38,931 bases of DNA from Pseudomonadota bacterium. GTDB lineage: Bacteria; Desulfobacterota; Desulfobulbia; Desulfobulbales; Desulfocapsaceae. Each line of letters opens with the position of its first letter. Position 1 is the stretch's first letter. The notes below the pieces were generated by a model. The model did no database searches, was not told the DNA's origin, and was given only the letters and a program-made list of their open reading frames with translations. Made by a program: the position numbers and the translations under genes. Below, piece by piece: positions 8,427 to 16,780 of the stretch. The stretch covers positions 1-38,931 of the forward strand of contig JAHJKP010000006.1 in assembly GCA_018821985.1 (NCBI GenBank). Reading direction: 5' to 3'.

Positions 8427-9473
8427 ATGCATATGGCAGATGCGCTTTTGTCACCGGCAGTCGGGGGTACCATGTGGGGAGTTGCCGCCGGTACCATCGC
8501 CTACAGTTCCATGAAGGTGAAAAAGGAGCTTGATGACAGCAAAGTCCCGCTCATGGGAGTTCTTGGCGCCTTTATCTTCGCTGCTCAGATGATCAACTTT
8601 ACCATTCCTGCCACCGGTTCCAGCGGGCATCTGGGAGGGGGGCTGCTGCTCGCGATTCTGCTCGGCCCCTATGCCGCCTTTCTCACCATCGCCTCTGTCC
8701 TGGTGGTGCAGTCGCTGTTCTTTGCCGACGGCGGCATCCTGGCTCTCGGCTGCAATATCTTCAACCTCGGCTTCTTTCCGGCCTTTATCGCCTATCCCTT
8801 CATCTACCGCAAAATAGCAGGCAGCCGGCCTGGCCGGACCCGGTTGAGCATTGCCGCCATGATTGCCGCGGTCGTCGGTCTGCAGATGGGGGCGTTTTCC
8901 GTGGTGCTGGAAACCGTCTCTTCGGGTATATCTTCCCTGCCATTTTCCACCTTTGTGGTGCTTATGCAGCCGATTCATCTGGCCATCGGCATCGTTGAAG
9001 GCCTGGTGACGGCGACGGTTGTCTCCTTTGTCGCTGCTGCCAGACCTGAGATACTCAGGGCGGCAAGCGAATCGGTAACCCTTGGCAGCCTGTCGCTGCG
9101 CAAGGTTCTGCTTTCTTTTCTGGCGGCCTCCCTGCTCATCGGCGGCATTGTCTCCTGGTTTGCCTCGGAAAACCCGGATGGGCTGGAATGGGCCATCGCC
9201 AAAGTGACCGGCAGCGAAGAGGTGACTGGCACGGACGAGGGTGTGCACACCATGCTGGCTTCCCTGCAGGAGAAAATCGCCTTTCTGCCCGACTACTCCT
9301 TCAAGAAAGACGTGGCAACGGCATCTGAAGGGGAAGCCAAGGTCGGTGCGGTAAAAGAGGACACGACGGGCAGGCTCGGCACAAGTGTGGCCGGCGGCGT
9401 CGGTGCCCTGCTTTCGCTTGCCCTGGCCTTTGTCATCGGTATTGCCTTAAGGCGGCGTCAACAGTTCGCCTGA
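8427..9473 (+). CDS. cbiM: CbiM/NikM-type ECF metal transporter component with fused N-like domain
   Basis: A 348-residue membrane protein that forms the substrate-binding part of an energy-coupling-factor Ni2+/Co2+ transporter. The N-terminus MHMADALLSP is the metal-binding signature of the family: the Met1 amino group and His2 coordinate the metal, with a later His in SSGHLGGG. About seven hydrophobic segments follow. From about residue 220 a CbiN/NikN-like domain is attached (LLSFLAASLLIGGIVSWFAS, a periplasmic loop with the segment LPDYSF, and a last helix), so M and N functions are one chain. AGGAGG lies eight bases before the ATG. The NikR operator directly upstream argues for nickel rather than cobalt. 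Confidence 0.93.
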   Translation: MHMADALLSPAVGGTMWGVAAGTIAYSSMKVKKELDDSKVPLMGVLGAFIFAAQMINFTIPATGSSGHLGGGLLLAILLGPYAAFLTIASVLVVQSLFFADGGILALGCNIFNLGFFPAFIAYPFIYRKIAGSRPGRTRLSIAAMIAAVVGLQMGAFSVVLETVSSGISSLPFSTFVVLMQPIHLAIGIVEGLVTATVVSFVAAARPEILRAASESVTLGSLSLRKVLLSFLAASLLIGGIVSWFASENPDGLEWAIAKVTGSEEVTGTDEGVHTMLASLQEKIAFLPDYSFKKDVATASEGEAKVGAVKEDTTGRLGTSVAGGVGALLSLALAFVIGIALRRRQQFA

Positions 9474-9606
9474 TCCTGTCGCTCTTTTTCGTTGGATATC
9501 AAAAACTGCACGACAGGCTAAACCAGACGAACTTTTTGCAATGATGTCTGTCCCTGGCTTATGGCGCAGGGCTTCTGACTCTTGACCTTCTGATTTTTTA
9601 ATTGCC

Positions 9607-10419
9607 ATGCGATCCATTGACGGAGCAGTACTTGATCTGAAACGGCTGGATCTGCTGGCAACAGGAGATTCGGTCATCCATCGCCTGGACGCCCGGGCCA
9701 AGGTGCTGACAACCCTCGTCTTCATCGTCACCGTGGTTTCCTTCAACCGCTATGAGTTTACCGCCCTCTTTCCCTTTTTCATCTATCCCGTGGTTACCGC
9801 TTCGCTTGGCAATCTGCCGGGCGGCTATATCGTCAGAAAGATCATCATGGTGATCCCTTTTGCCTTTGTGGTGGGCATGCTGAACCCGATCTTTGACCGG
9901 GAGCTCTTTGTCCGGATCGGCCCCCTTGCCATCACCGGCGGCTGGATATCCTGCGCCTCGATCATCCTTCGCACCGTGCTCACCGTCGGCGCCGCCTTTA
10001 TCATGGTGGGGGTGACGGGTTTTCTCTCCGTCTGCCAGGCCCTTGAACGGTTGGGCACGCCGAGAACCTTCACCGTGCAGCTGCTTTTCCTCTATCGCTA
10101 TATCTTCGTACTCACCGAGGAAGGGGCCAGGGCCTCACGGGCCCGTGAACTCCGCTCCTGCGGCAGGAAAGGGCTGGGGCTCGCCAGTTTCGGCCCGCTC
10201 ATCGGCCATCTGCTGATCCGCACCTGGCTGCGGGCCGAGCGGATCCACATGGCCATGCTGGCCCGCGGCTTCATCGGTGAATTCCACTCGCACCAGGTAT
10301 CAGGTTTCGGCTGGCGTGAGCTGTTCTATGTGGCCGGCTGGTCAGCCGTGTTTGTCGTCCTCAGGATGGAAAATGGTGCCCAATGGATGGGCCGGCTGGT
10401 TACGGGGGTTCTGTCATGA
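9607..10419 (+). CDS. cbiQ: ECF transporter transmembrane protein CbiQ/NikQ
   Basis: A 270-residue integral membrane protein that couples the CbiM subunit to the ATPase. It carries the family's early DARAKVL-type segment (HRLDARAKVLTTL) and the two coupling motifs with an Ala-Arg-Gly pattern: ASRARELRSCGR at about 175-186 and MAMLARGF at about 216-223. About five transmembrane segments are visible. It starts 133 bases after cbiM and no good ribosome binding site is seen before 9607, so the start is less sure than the gene. Its stop overlaps the cbiO start (ATGA). Confidence 0.93.
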   Translation: MRSIDGAVLDLKRLDLLATGDSVIHRLDARAKVLTTLVFIVTVVSFNRYEFTALFPFFIYPVVTASLGNLPGGYIVRKIIMVIPFAFVVGMLNPIFDRELFVRIGPLAITGGWISCASIILRTVLTVGAAFIMVGVTGFLSVCQALERLGTPRTFTVQLLFLYRYIFVLTEEGARASRARELRSCGRKGLGLASFGPLIGHLLIRTWLRAERIHMAMLARGFIGEFHSHQVSGFGWRELFYVAGWSAVFVVLRMENGAQWMGRLVTGVLS

Positions 10420-11171
10420 GTCATCATATTGTCGAGGTCAAACATCTGCAGCATATCTATGCCGATGGCACCGTTGCCCTGCAGGATGTCTCCTTTACTA
10501 TCCATCATGGCGAGTCGGTGGCGATTATCGGCGCCAACGGGGCCGGGAAATCAACCCTCCTCCTCCACCTCAACGGCTACCTGACCGCCCATTCCGGTGA
10601 GATCCGCATCGGTGATTTTCCGCTCACCAGGAAAACCCTGCCGGAGATCCGGCGCACGGTGGGCATGGTCTTCCAGGATGCCGACGACCAGCTCTTCATG
10701 CCCACAGTCTTTGATGATGTGGCCTTCGGGCCGTTCAACCTGGGGCTGCCGGTGGAGGAAGTCAAACAGCGGGTCAGGGATGTGCTCGAACAGGTGGGCG
10801 CGGCCCATCTGAAGTTCAAGCCGCCCTATCATCTCTCCGGCGGGGAGAAGAAACGGGTGGCCATTGCCACGGTCCTTTCCATGTCGCCGGACATCCTGGT
10901 CATGGATGAGCCGACCAGCGGCCTTGACCCTTTCGCTCGTCGCCAGCTCATGGGCCTGCTCCGCGATTTCCAACACACAAAAATATTCACCAGCCATGAT
11001 CTGGACATGGTGGTCGAGCTCTGTCCGCGGACCATCGTCCTCCACCAGGGAACGGTCAAGGCCGACGGAGCCACCCTGGAGATCTTCAACGACGACGCCC
11101 TGCTGGCCGAGTGTCGCCTGGAAAAACCGCTCTCCATGCAGGGCTGTCCGGTTTGCGGCAAGGGCGTGTAA
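10416..11171 (+). CDS. cbiO: ECF transporter ATP-binding protein CbiO/NikO
   Basis: A 251-residue ABC ATPase that powers the CbiMQ transporter at the inner face of the membrane. Walker A is GANGAGKST (residues 39-47), the Q-loop lies in [10 protein letters not shown], the signature is [12 protein letters not shown], Walker B is [12 protein letters not shown] and the switch histidine lies in FTSHDLDMV. The ATG at 10416 overlaps the cbiQ stop, so the two are translationally coupled. The C-terminus ends in CPVCGKGV, a CxxC that could bind metal. Co-transcribed with cbiM and cbiQ, and expected to be under NikR control. Confidence 0.95.
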   Translation: MSHHIVEVKHLQHIYADGTVALQDVSFTIHHGESVAIIGANGAGKSTLLLHLNGYLTAHSGEIRIGDFPLTRKTLPEIRRTVGMVFQDADDQLFMPTVFDDVAFGPFNLGLPVEEVKQRVRDVLEQVGAAHLKFKPPYHLSGGEKKRVAIATVLSMSPDILVMDEPTSGLDPFARRQLMGLLRDFQHTKIFTSHDLDMVVELCPRTIVLHQGTVKADGATLEIFNDDALLAECRLEKPLSMQGCPVCGKGV

Positions 11172-11353
11172 TTTCGGCGGTAGTTCATCTTGTCCGGGAA
11201 TGTTGGCCAACCATCGAAGATCAAAGATAATTCCCCATTCTGCTTGAGAATTTTACATCCTGCTGCTACAACATAGATGTGTTCTGAATTTTACAGTAGT
11301 TAATTGACTGACGTATGTTGTTCCCCCTTTTTTTTAACGTTTTTGGAGTCATT

Positions 11354-12160
11354 ATGGTATCCCCACGATTAATAGCAAAAATTGAGTCCGAAGAACCAAC
11401 CCTTCGATTGGCAGTTTTAATTGATGCTGACAATGCTCAAGCTGCTGTGATTGAAGGTCTACTTGCAGAAATTGCAAGATTTGGGGAAGCAACGGTGAGG
11501 CGAATTTATGGAGATTTCACTGCTCCAACGAGCGCTTCATGGAAAAAAGTGTTGCAGAAATATGCCATTAAGCCGGTTCAACAATTTGCGTACACAACCG
11601 GAAAGAATGCCACGGATAGCACTCTGATTATCGATGCGATGGATTTGTTGTACACCCGTAAATTTGATGGTTTTTGCCTAATCACAAGCGACAGTGATTT
11701 CACAGGTCTTGCGATGCGATTGCGTGAAGAGGGGCTTACGGTTCTTGGGTTTGGTGAAAAGAAAACACCGGATGCGTTCCGTAATGCCTGCCACAAGTTT
11801 GTGTTTACTGAAGTCCTTCGTCCAAGTACCTTAGTCAAGCCAGTCAGTCAGTCGTCAAAAGGTGAGAGTGAAAGAAAATCCGTGTCATCTCAGGTCCCTA
11901 CAGAAATAATAGAGCCAAGCCATGAATTTCCAAAAGAATTCGTCCTAACTGCTCTGGAACAGTCAACTGATGATGCTGGATGGGCACAGCTTGGTACTTT
12001 CGGGAGTTACCTTACAAAATTACAACCCGATTTCGACTCTAGGTTGTACGGTTACAAGAAGCTTTCTGATCTTGTTAAAGCAAAGACAGATCTCTTTGTG
12101 ACTGAAGAACGGCAAGCATCAGGATCAAATCAGAAAGTCTTGTATCTACGTGCGAAATAG
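11354..12160 (+). CDS. NYN-domain ribonuclease-like protein with C-terminal LOTUS/OST-HTH domain
   Basis: A 268-residue protein of the bacterial LabA/DUF88-like group. Residues about 17-155 form a NYN (PIN-like) domain with the acidic cluster expected for a metal-dependent RNase: VLIDADNAQ, then NATDSTLIIDAMDLLY and LITSDSDFTGLAMRLRE. A linker leads to an OST-HTH/LOTUS domain (about 198-265: WAQLGTFGSYL, then LYGYKKLSDLVK), an RNA-binding module. The ATG at 11354 has TGGAG five bases upstream. Base composition is clearly more A+T-rich than the cbi and DEAD-box genes on either side, which suggests separate ancestry. The RNA target is unknown. Confidence 0.87.
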   Translation: MVSPRLIAKIESEEPTLRLAVLIDADNAQAAVIEGLLAEIARFGEATVRRIYGDFTAPTSASWKKVLQKYAIKPVQQFAYTTGKNATDSTLIIDAMDLLYTRKFDGFCLITSDSDFTGLAMRLREEGLTVLGFGEKKTPDAFRNACHKFVFTEVLRPSTLVKPVSQSSKGESERKSVSSQVPTEIIEPSHEFPKEFVLTALEQSTDDAGWAQLGTFGSYLTKLQPDFDSRLYGYKKLSDLVKAKTDLFVTEERQASGSNQKVLYLRAK

Positions 12161-12346
12161 TTTTTTTAACCCTTTCGTCCAGCGAACCGTCTTCAGCGAC
12201 GACCGCTGGTCTCTATGTTATATACCCTTTGGTGAGTCTGTAGCCGGAGGCAATATAATCCTCTGCAATGGTTAATTTTTCTGTTTCGCTAGGCAGCGCC
12301 ATGTCCCCCGGTCGAGACCTTCAACCTCTTTTCGAGAAACCGCCTT

Positions 12347-13624
12347 ATGTCATTTGCTTTCCTCGGACTCTCCGAAGTCCTTCTTCGTGCCCTTGATGAA
12401 AGCGGCTACACCACTCCCACGCCAATCCAGCTCAAGGCGATCCCGGCAGTCCTCTCCGGCAAGGATGTCATGGCCGCGGCCCAGACCGGCACCGGCAAGA
12501 CCGCCGGTTTTGTTCTGCCACTGTTGCAGCGTCTGGCTGGCGGCCCCAAGGTTCAGGCGAACCACATCCGCGTGCTGGTGCTGACCCCGACCCGGGAGCT
12601 GGCGGTGCAGGTTGAGCAGAGCGTTGCCACCTATGGCAAATACCTGTCGCTGAAGACGGGCGTGGTCTACGGGGGGGTGAAGATCAATCCGCAGATGATG
12701 AAGCTGCGCGGCGGGATCGACGTGCTGGTGGCAACCCCGGGCCGGTTACTGGATCTGTTCAACCAGAACGCCGTGAAGTTTGCCCAGGTGGAGGCACTGG
12801 TGCTTGATGAGGCCGACCGGATGCTCGATCTGGGCTTCATCAATGATATCCGCAAGATCCTCGCCCTGCTGCCGCCCAGGCGCCAGAACCTCCTCTTCTC
12901 GGCCACCTTTTCCAGTGACATCCGTACGCTCACCGAGGGGCTCCTCAGAAATCCGGTGCAGATAGAGGTCAGCCCGCGCAACTCCGCTCCCGGAAGTGTG
13001 AAGCAGTGGCTCTATGAGGTCGACAAGGGCAAGAAGCCAGCCCTGCTCAGTCATATGGTGCGCAACCAGGGCTGGGAACAGGTGCTGGTCTTCGTCCGCA
13101 CCAAGAACGGGGCCGACAGCCTGGCGCGGAAACTGGGGGGCGACGGTATCATGACGGCGGTGATCCACGGTGACAAGTCTCAGTCCGAGCGTTCCCGCGC
13201 CCTGGCCGATTTTAAGGAGGGCAGGGTCCGGGTCCTGGTGGCCACCGATATTGCCGCACGCGGTATCGACATCAGTGAACTGCCGCACGTGATCAACTTC
13301 GATTTGCCCAAGGTCGCTGAGGACTACGTCCACCGCATCGGCCGTACCGGTCGTGCCGGTTCCAAGGGAGAGGCGATCTCCTTGGTCAGCGCCGATGAGG
13401 TCCTGCTGCTCTCGGCGATCGAGACGTTGATCGGCCAGCTTCTGGTGCGCGAGGTGGCGACCGGTTTTATCCCGACCCATCATGTTCCCTTGACCCGCCA
13501 GCTTCAGGTGCGCCCCAAAAAGCCGAAAAAACCAAAGCCGGTGCAGACGCGGGGTGAGGTCCGGAAAACAGATGGGGAACAGAAAAGCGGGGGCCACAAA
13601 CCGCGCCGGGGCCGCAAGACATAG
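12347..13624 (+). CDS. rhlE: DEAD-box ATP-dependent RNA helicase, RhlE-like
   Basis: A 425-residue RNA helicase with all core motifs: the Q motif ([12 protein letters not shown], about 22-33), Walker A AQTGTGKT (45-52), [20 protein letters not shown] (about 155), the SAT motif in [29 protein letters not shown] and [13 protein letters not shown]. The C-terminal 45 residues are a Lys/Arg/Pro-rich tail ([10 protein letters not shown] onward, ending RRGRK) of the kind that helps RhlE proteins bind RNA or ribosomal precursors. The likely role is RNA unwinding in ribosome assembly or mRNA decay. The rhlE label reflects family level only. Confidence 0.93.
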   Translation: MSFAFLGLSEVLLRALDESGYTTPTPIQLKAIPAVLSGKDVMAAAQTGTGKTAGFVLPLLQRLAGGPKVQANHIRVLVLTPTRELAVQVEQSVATYGKYLSLKTGVVYGGVKINPQMMKLRGGIDVLVATPGRLLDLFNQNAVKFAQVEALVLDEADRMLDLGFINDIRKILALLPPRRQNLLFSATFSSDIRTLTEGLLRNPVQIEVSPRNSAPGSVKQWLYEVDKGKKPALLSHMVRNQGWEQVLVFVRTKNGADSLARKLGGDGIMTAVIHGDKSQSERSRALADFKEGRVRVLVATDIAARGIDISELPHVINFDLPKVAEDYVHRIGRTGRAGSKGEAISLVSADEVLLLSAIETLIGQLLVREVATGFIPTHHVPLTRQLQVRPKKPKKPKPVQTRGEVRKTDGEQKSGGHKPRRGRKT

Positions 13625-13741
13625 GCTGCCGGCAAAATCGTATGAGGTAGCGGAAGACCGAAAAAAACATCTGCTTTTCCGTTGCCGGAACGTATCATGG
13701 ATGTCCTCCGTATTTCTGCTGCCACTTCTGGAGCTAAGGTG

Positions 13742-14974
13742 ATGAAGATTCCGTCCTCTTTTTTGGCCGTACCGTCCTGGCTCAAGGAAATCCTTGACGA
13801 TCCTTTCCGCAGGTACTTTTTCCTTGCCCTGTTTCTCCTTGCCCTGATCCTTATTGTCCGCGGGGAGGAAAAGCGGCCCAATGAGGGGCTGGTTAGTCAG
13901 GATGCGGTCCATTTCTTTTATCATCCCACCTGTCCCCACTGCCGCGCCCAAAAACAGTTCAATCTCTATCTGCAACAGAAATACTCGGAACTCTCGATCA
14001 TTGCCCATGACACCTCCAGGCCCGAGGAAGCCAGCCGTATGCTGGCGATGGCCAGGGAACGGGGGGTAGCCCCAGAGCGCCTGGCCGTGCCGATCACCTT
14101 TGTCGGTCCTTATGTGCTGATCGGTTTCGATCGCCCGGAAAACAGCGGGGTGACCATTGAAAAGGCCATCGCCGCCCATATCTACAAGACACCTGAGGTC
14201 TTTACCGAGAGTGATGAACAGTGGCTGGCCAAGGATACGGTGGAACTGGGGTGGTTCGGGGTGATCCGGACGAGTGACTATTCACTGCCCGTGCTCACTG
14301 TCCTCTTTGGATTGATCGACGGTTTCAATCCCTGCGCCATGTGGGTGCTGGTCTACATGCTTTCCCTGGTGGCCAGCCTGAACGAGAGAAAAAAGGTCTG
14401 GATTCTGGTTGGCTCCTTTCTCATCGCCTCGGCAATCCTCTATTTCCTGCTGATGACCGCCTGGCTCAATGTCTTCCTGTTTTTTGGATACCTGCGTCCC
14501 CTCACCATTGTCATCGGCTGTTTTGCCATGGGCGCTGGAGGGCTGAGTGTCCGGGAATATATACGGGAAAAAGGGGAGGTCACTTGCCAGGTGGGTGATC
14601 CCGCGAGCCGGAAAAAAACCATGAGTCGGATCGAGCGGGTGATGGCGGCGCCGCTGAGCCTCACTACCCTGTCGGCCGTCATCATCCTCGCCTTTGTCAT
14701 CAATTCCATAGAGTTTGCCTGTTCTGCGGCCCTGCCGGCCATTTACACCCATATTCTCTCCCTTCACCATCTTGCTACCCTCAGATATTACGGCTATATA
14801 CTCCTTTATGATTTTTTCTTTATGCTCGACGACCTGATCATCTTTACCCTGGCTGTCCTTGCCCTGGAGAGCAGGGTAGGACAAAGATATGCCGGCCATT
14901 GCAAGGTCGTGGGCGGGGTTCTCCTTCTGGTTCTGGGGGTAATCATGGTCTTTTGGCCGGAGCTGTTGCGCTGA
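13742..14974 (+). CDS. Thioredoxin/glutaredoxin-like domain fused to a CcdA/DsbD-type membrane domain
   Basis: A 410-residue fusion. One transmembrane helix (about 26-40) is followed by a redox domain with FFYHPTCPHC (Cys64, Cys67, a CxxC of glutaredoxin-like spacing) and a cis-Pro segment (VPITFVGPYVLIGF). From about residue 180 a multi-helix membrane domain begins with LTVLFGLIDGFNPCAMWVLVY and later SIEFACSAALPAIY. These carry the paired membrane cysteines and the helix-breaking Pro pattern of CcdA/DsbD transporters. The protein could shuttle reducing equivalents across the membrane. The ATG at 13742 has GGAG about eight bases upstream. The target is unknown; no cytochrome biogenesis genes are nearby. 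Confidence 0.85.
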   Translation: MKIPSSFLAVPSWLKEILDDPFRRYFFLALFLLALILIVRGEEKRPNEGLVSQDAVHFFYHPTCPHCRAQKQFNLYLQQKYSELSIIAHDTSRPEEASRMLAMARERGVAPERLAVPITFVGPYVLIGFDRPENSGVTIEKAIAAHIYKTPEVFTESDEQWLAKDTVELGWFGVIRTSDYSLPVLTVLFGLIDGFNPCAMWVLVYMLSLVASLNERKKVWILVGSFLIASAILYFLLMTAWLNVFLFFGYLRPLTIVIGCFAMGAGGLSVREYIREKGEVTCQVGDPASRKKTMSRIERVMAAPLSLTTLSAVIILAFVINSIEFACSAALPAIYTHILSLHHLATLRYYGYILLYDFFFMLDDLIIFTLAVLALESRVGQRYAGHCKVVGGVLLLVLGVIMVFWPELLR

Positions 14975-15074
14975 TTTTCTTACTAAAAACACCCTGCGGC
15001 CTGAACGATCTGGTTGCCATTCTTTTCGACCGGACGGACATCAGTACGCATCCACCATTGAGGAGCAGTAAACA

Positions 15075-15650
15075 ATGAGTACAGAACAAGCATTACAGGC
15101 ACGGAGCGAATCCCAGTGTGAATTGTGTGGCGTAACAAAGGGGCTCGCTGTCTATGAAGTTCCCCCTCGCTCACATGGCAGTGCTGATGAGTGCGTACTT
15201 ATCTGTGAAACGTGCCGTGAACAGATTGAAGATCCGGAAAAAGTGGATGTCCAGCACTGGCGGTGCCTGAATGAGAGCATGTGGAGCCAGGTGCCGGTCG
15301 TGCAGGTCATGGCATGGCGGATGCTCAAACGTCTGAGCACGGAAGGCTGGGCGCAGGGTTTACTGGACATGCTCTATCTGGATGAAGATACCCAGGCCTG
15401 GGCCCAGGCAACGGGTGCAGGGGGTGAAGGTGCGGTCAAGCATGTCGACAGCAACGGCACAACGCTTGAGGCAGGCGACACGGTCACCCTGATCAAGGAT
15501 CTCAATGTGAAAGGGGCCAACTTTACGGCCAAGCGGAGTACAGTTGTCCGCGGTATTTCGCTGGTTGCCGATAACCCTGAGCAAATTGAGGCCCGCGTCA
15601 GTGGCCAGCAGATTGTTATTCTGACGAAGTATGTGAAGAAGGCGAACTGA
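15075..15650 (+). CDS. PhnA/YjdM-type zinc-ribbon protein
   Basis: A 191-residue protein. The N-terminal half has zinc-ribbon CxxC pairs (CELCGVTKGL near 16-25 and CETCREQI near 44-51). The C-terminal third is the PhnA domain (VKHVDSNGTTLEAGDTVTLI, then LNVKGANFTAKRSTVVRGI and QIVILTKYVKK), an SH3-like barrel. This is the longer form of the YjdM family; the short E. coli protein was once named for phosphonate use but is not the phosphonoacetate hydrolase. Its role is not established. It is a lone gene, and no phosphonate genes surround it. Confidence 0.88.
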   Translation: MSTEQALQARSESQCELCGVTKGLAVYEVPPRSHGSADECVLICETCREQIEDPEKVDVQHWRCLNESMWSQVPVVQVMAWRMLKRLSTEGWAQGLLDMLYLDEDTQAWAQATGAGGEGAVKHVDSNGTTLEAGDTVTLIKDLNVKGANFTAKRSTVVRGISLVADNPEQIEARVSGQQIVILTKYVKKAN

Positions 15651-15736
15651 TAAAAATGATGCTCCGGGGCTAGGGGCATTGCCTGCCAGTGGTACTGAGT
15701 TCTCCTGCTGAGCCAATAAAATGATAAGGAGCTGAC

Positions 15737-16030
15737 ATGAACATTTGCCTGATAGACCAAGGCTGGAATGATCAATATGACCAAGAGCTTTGCTAAAATT
15801 CTGGGGCCGGGCGGTGTTGTGATCAATGCCGTTGCTGCTGGCCCTGTTGAAACCGAGATGCTTCATGTTATTCCCGAACAGAGAAAAAAGATATTAAACG
15901 AGCAGTCTCCACAGGAAGATTTATCTATCCTGAAGAAGTGGCGGATACTATTTATTGGTTGGCGACAGCAAGTCCGGAATACATAAATGTCACCTGCGTT
16001 GATATCAACAATGGCGCCTTCCCTCGGTGA
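15737..16030 (+). pseudogene. Remnant of a short-chain dehydrogenase/reductase
   Basis: An ATG at 15737 with AAGGAG upstream gives six codons (MNICLI). The sequence then resembles the C-terminal half of an SDR (FabG-like) enzyme in another frame from 15756: TKAGMINMTKSFAKILGPGG, then VVINAVAAGPVETEML. Near 15915-15925 the reading shifts back to the first frame and continues as YPEEVADTIYWLATASPEYI and then NVTCVDINNGAF to a stop at 16030. The Rossmann NAD(P) motif and the catalytic Ser-Tyr region before the TKAG helix are missing, so an internal deletion of roughly 140 codons plus a frameshift are implied. It cannot make an active enzyme. Confidence 0.8.
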
Positions 16031-16188
16031 AACTTGGTATATAATATGGTGACGTAATCTGAAGGGTGTTGAAATGATTGGGGTTTTGTCGTACCATATT
16101 ATGGATATTGAATAGAGAGTTTGTTTTGCCTCACAAGGTGGCGACCTCAGAGGCTATTATATATCTTTTATAGCTACGGGAACAGGGA

Positions 16189-16599
16189 ATGACTACGGAA
16201 CAAACAGACCAGAACAAAAGAAAAAATGTCCGCTATAACATCGAACTCGGCTCTTTTGCTGTCTTCCGGCACGATTTGTCGGTACTGCCGGGTTTAATTG
16301 TTGATATAAGTAAGGGGGGACTTGCTTTTTTCTACCATGAAGATGAGGACTGGCCTCAGGACAACTCTGAACTTTTCTACCTCTTTGGTGACAAATATAA
16401 TGTAGAGAATGTATCGTTGATCACCACCTATGATGCTGAGTTCACTGACACGAATCATCCTATTTATAAGGTTCTTGCTCAACAGAAAACCGGTCCGATT
16501 AAAATCCGTCGAAGAGGTGTTGAATTTGGGCTCCTTTCCAGAGAGCAGGAGGAGGCTGTCGAGGCACTTACCAATGAGTATCATGCCAGCCAGAAATGA
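16189..16599 (+). CDS. PilZ-domain protein
   Basis: A 136-residue cytoplasmic protein that looks like a single PilZ domain. The N-terminal NKRKNVRYNIELGSFAVF supplies the basic RxxxR-type motif, here in the weaker form KRKNVR. LIVDISKGGLAFFY is the family's (D/N)xSxxG strand. The closing strand GVEFGLLSREQEEAVEALT is typical of PilZ C-termini. Such proteins bind cyclic di-GMP and control motility or exopolysaccharide, though the imperfect RxxxR means binding is not certain. It converges with feoB, and a hairpin lies between them. Confidence 0.8.
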   Translation: MTTEQTDQNKRKNVRYNIELGSFAVFRHDLSVLPGLIVDISKGGLAFFYHEDEDWPQDNSELFYLFGDKYNVENVSLITTYDAEFTDTNHPIYKVLAQQKTGPIKIRRRGVEFGLLSREQEEAVEALTNEYHASQK

Positions 16600-16639
16600 G
16601 CACTTCTGGGAATTGATAAAGCTCATTCCTTCCCTATAA

Positions 16640-16679
16640 CCCCTTTATTTCTGCCCAGGAAACTCCAGAGATAAAGGGG
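16640..16679. terminator. Hairpin between convergent genes
   Basis: CCCCTTTAT (16640-16648) and ATAAAGGGG (16671-16679) form a perfect 9-bp stem, extended by TCTG/CAGA with one mismatch. It sits between the PilZ gene and feoB, which run toward each other. There is no T tract, so it may be a factor-assisted terminator or a transcript-end stabiliser. Confidence 0.5.
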
Positions 16680-16780
16680 CCGCATAACTATTTAAGAACT
16701 GGATATAATATCTTTCTGATTTCTCAACGTTCGTAACGTTACCTGGGAAAAGGTGATTATTGCAAAGGAGAGAGAACGTG

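Noticed and set aside
12746-14179. Minus-strand open frame of about 477 codons
   Set aside because: It overlaps the DEAD-box helicase and the redox-fusion gene in antisense and reflects their high G+C codon use.
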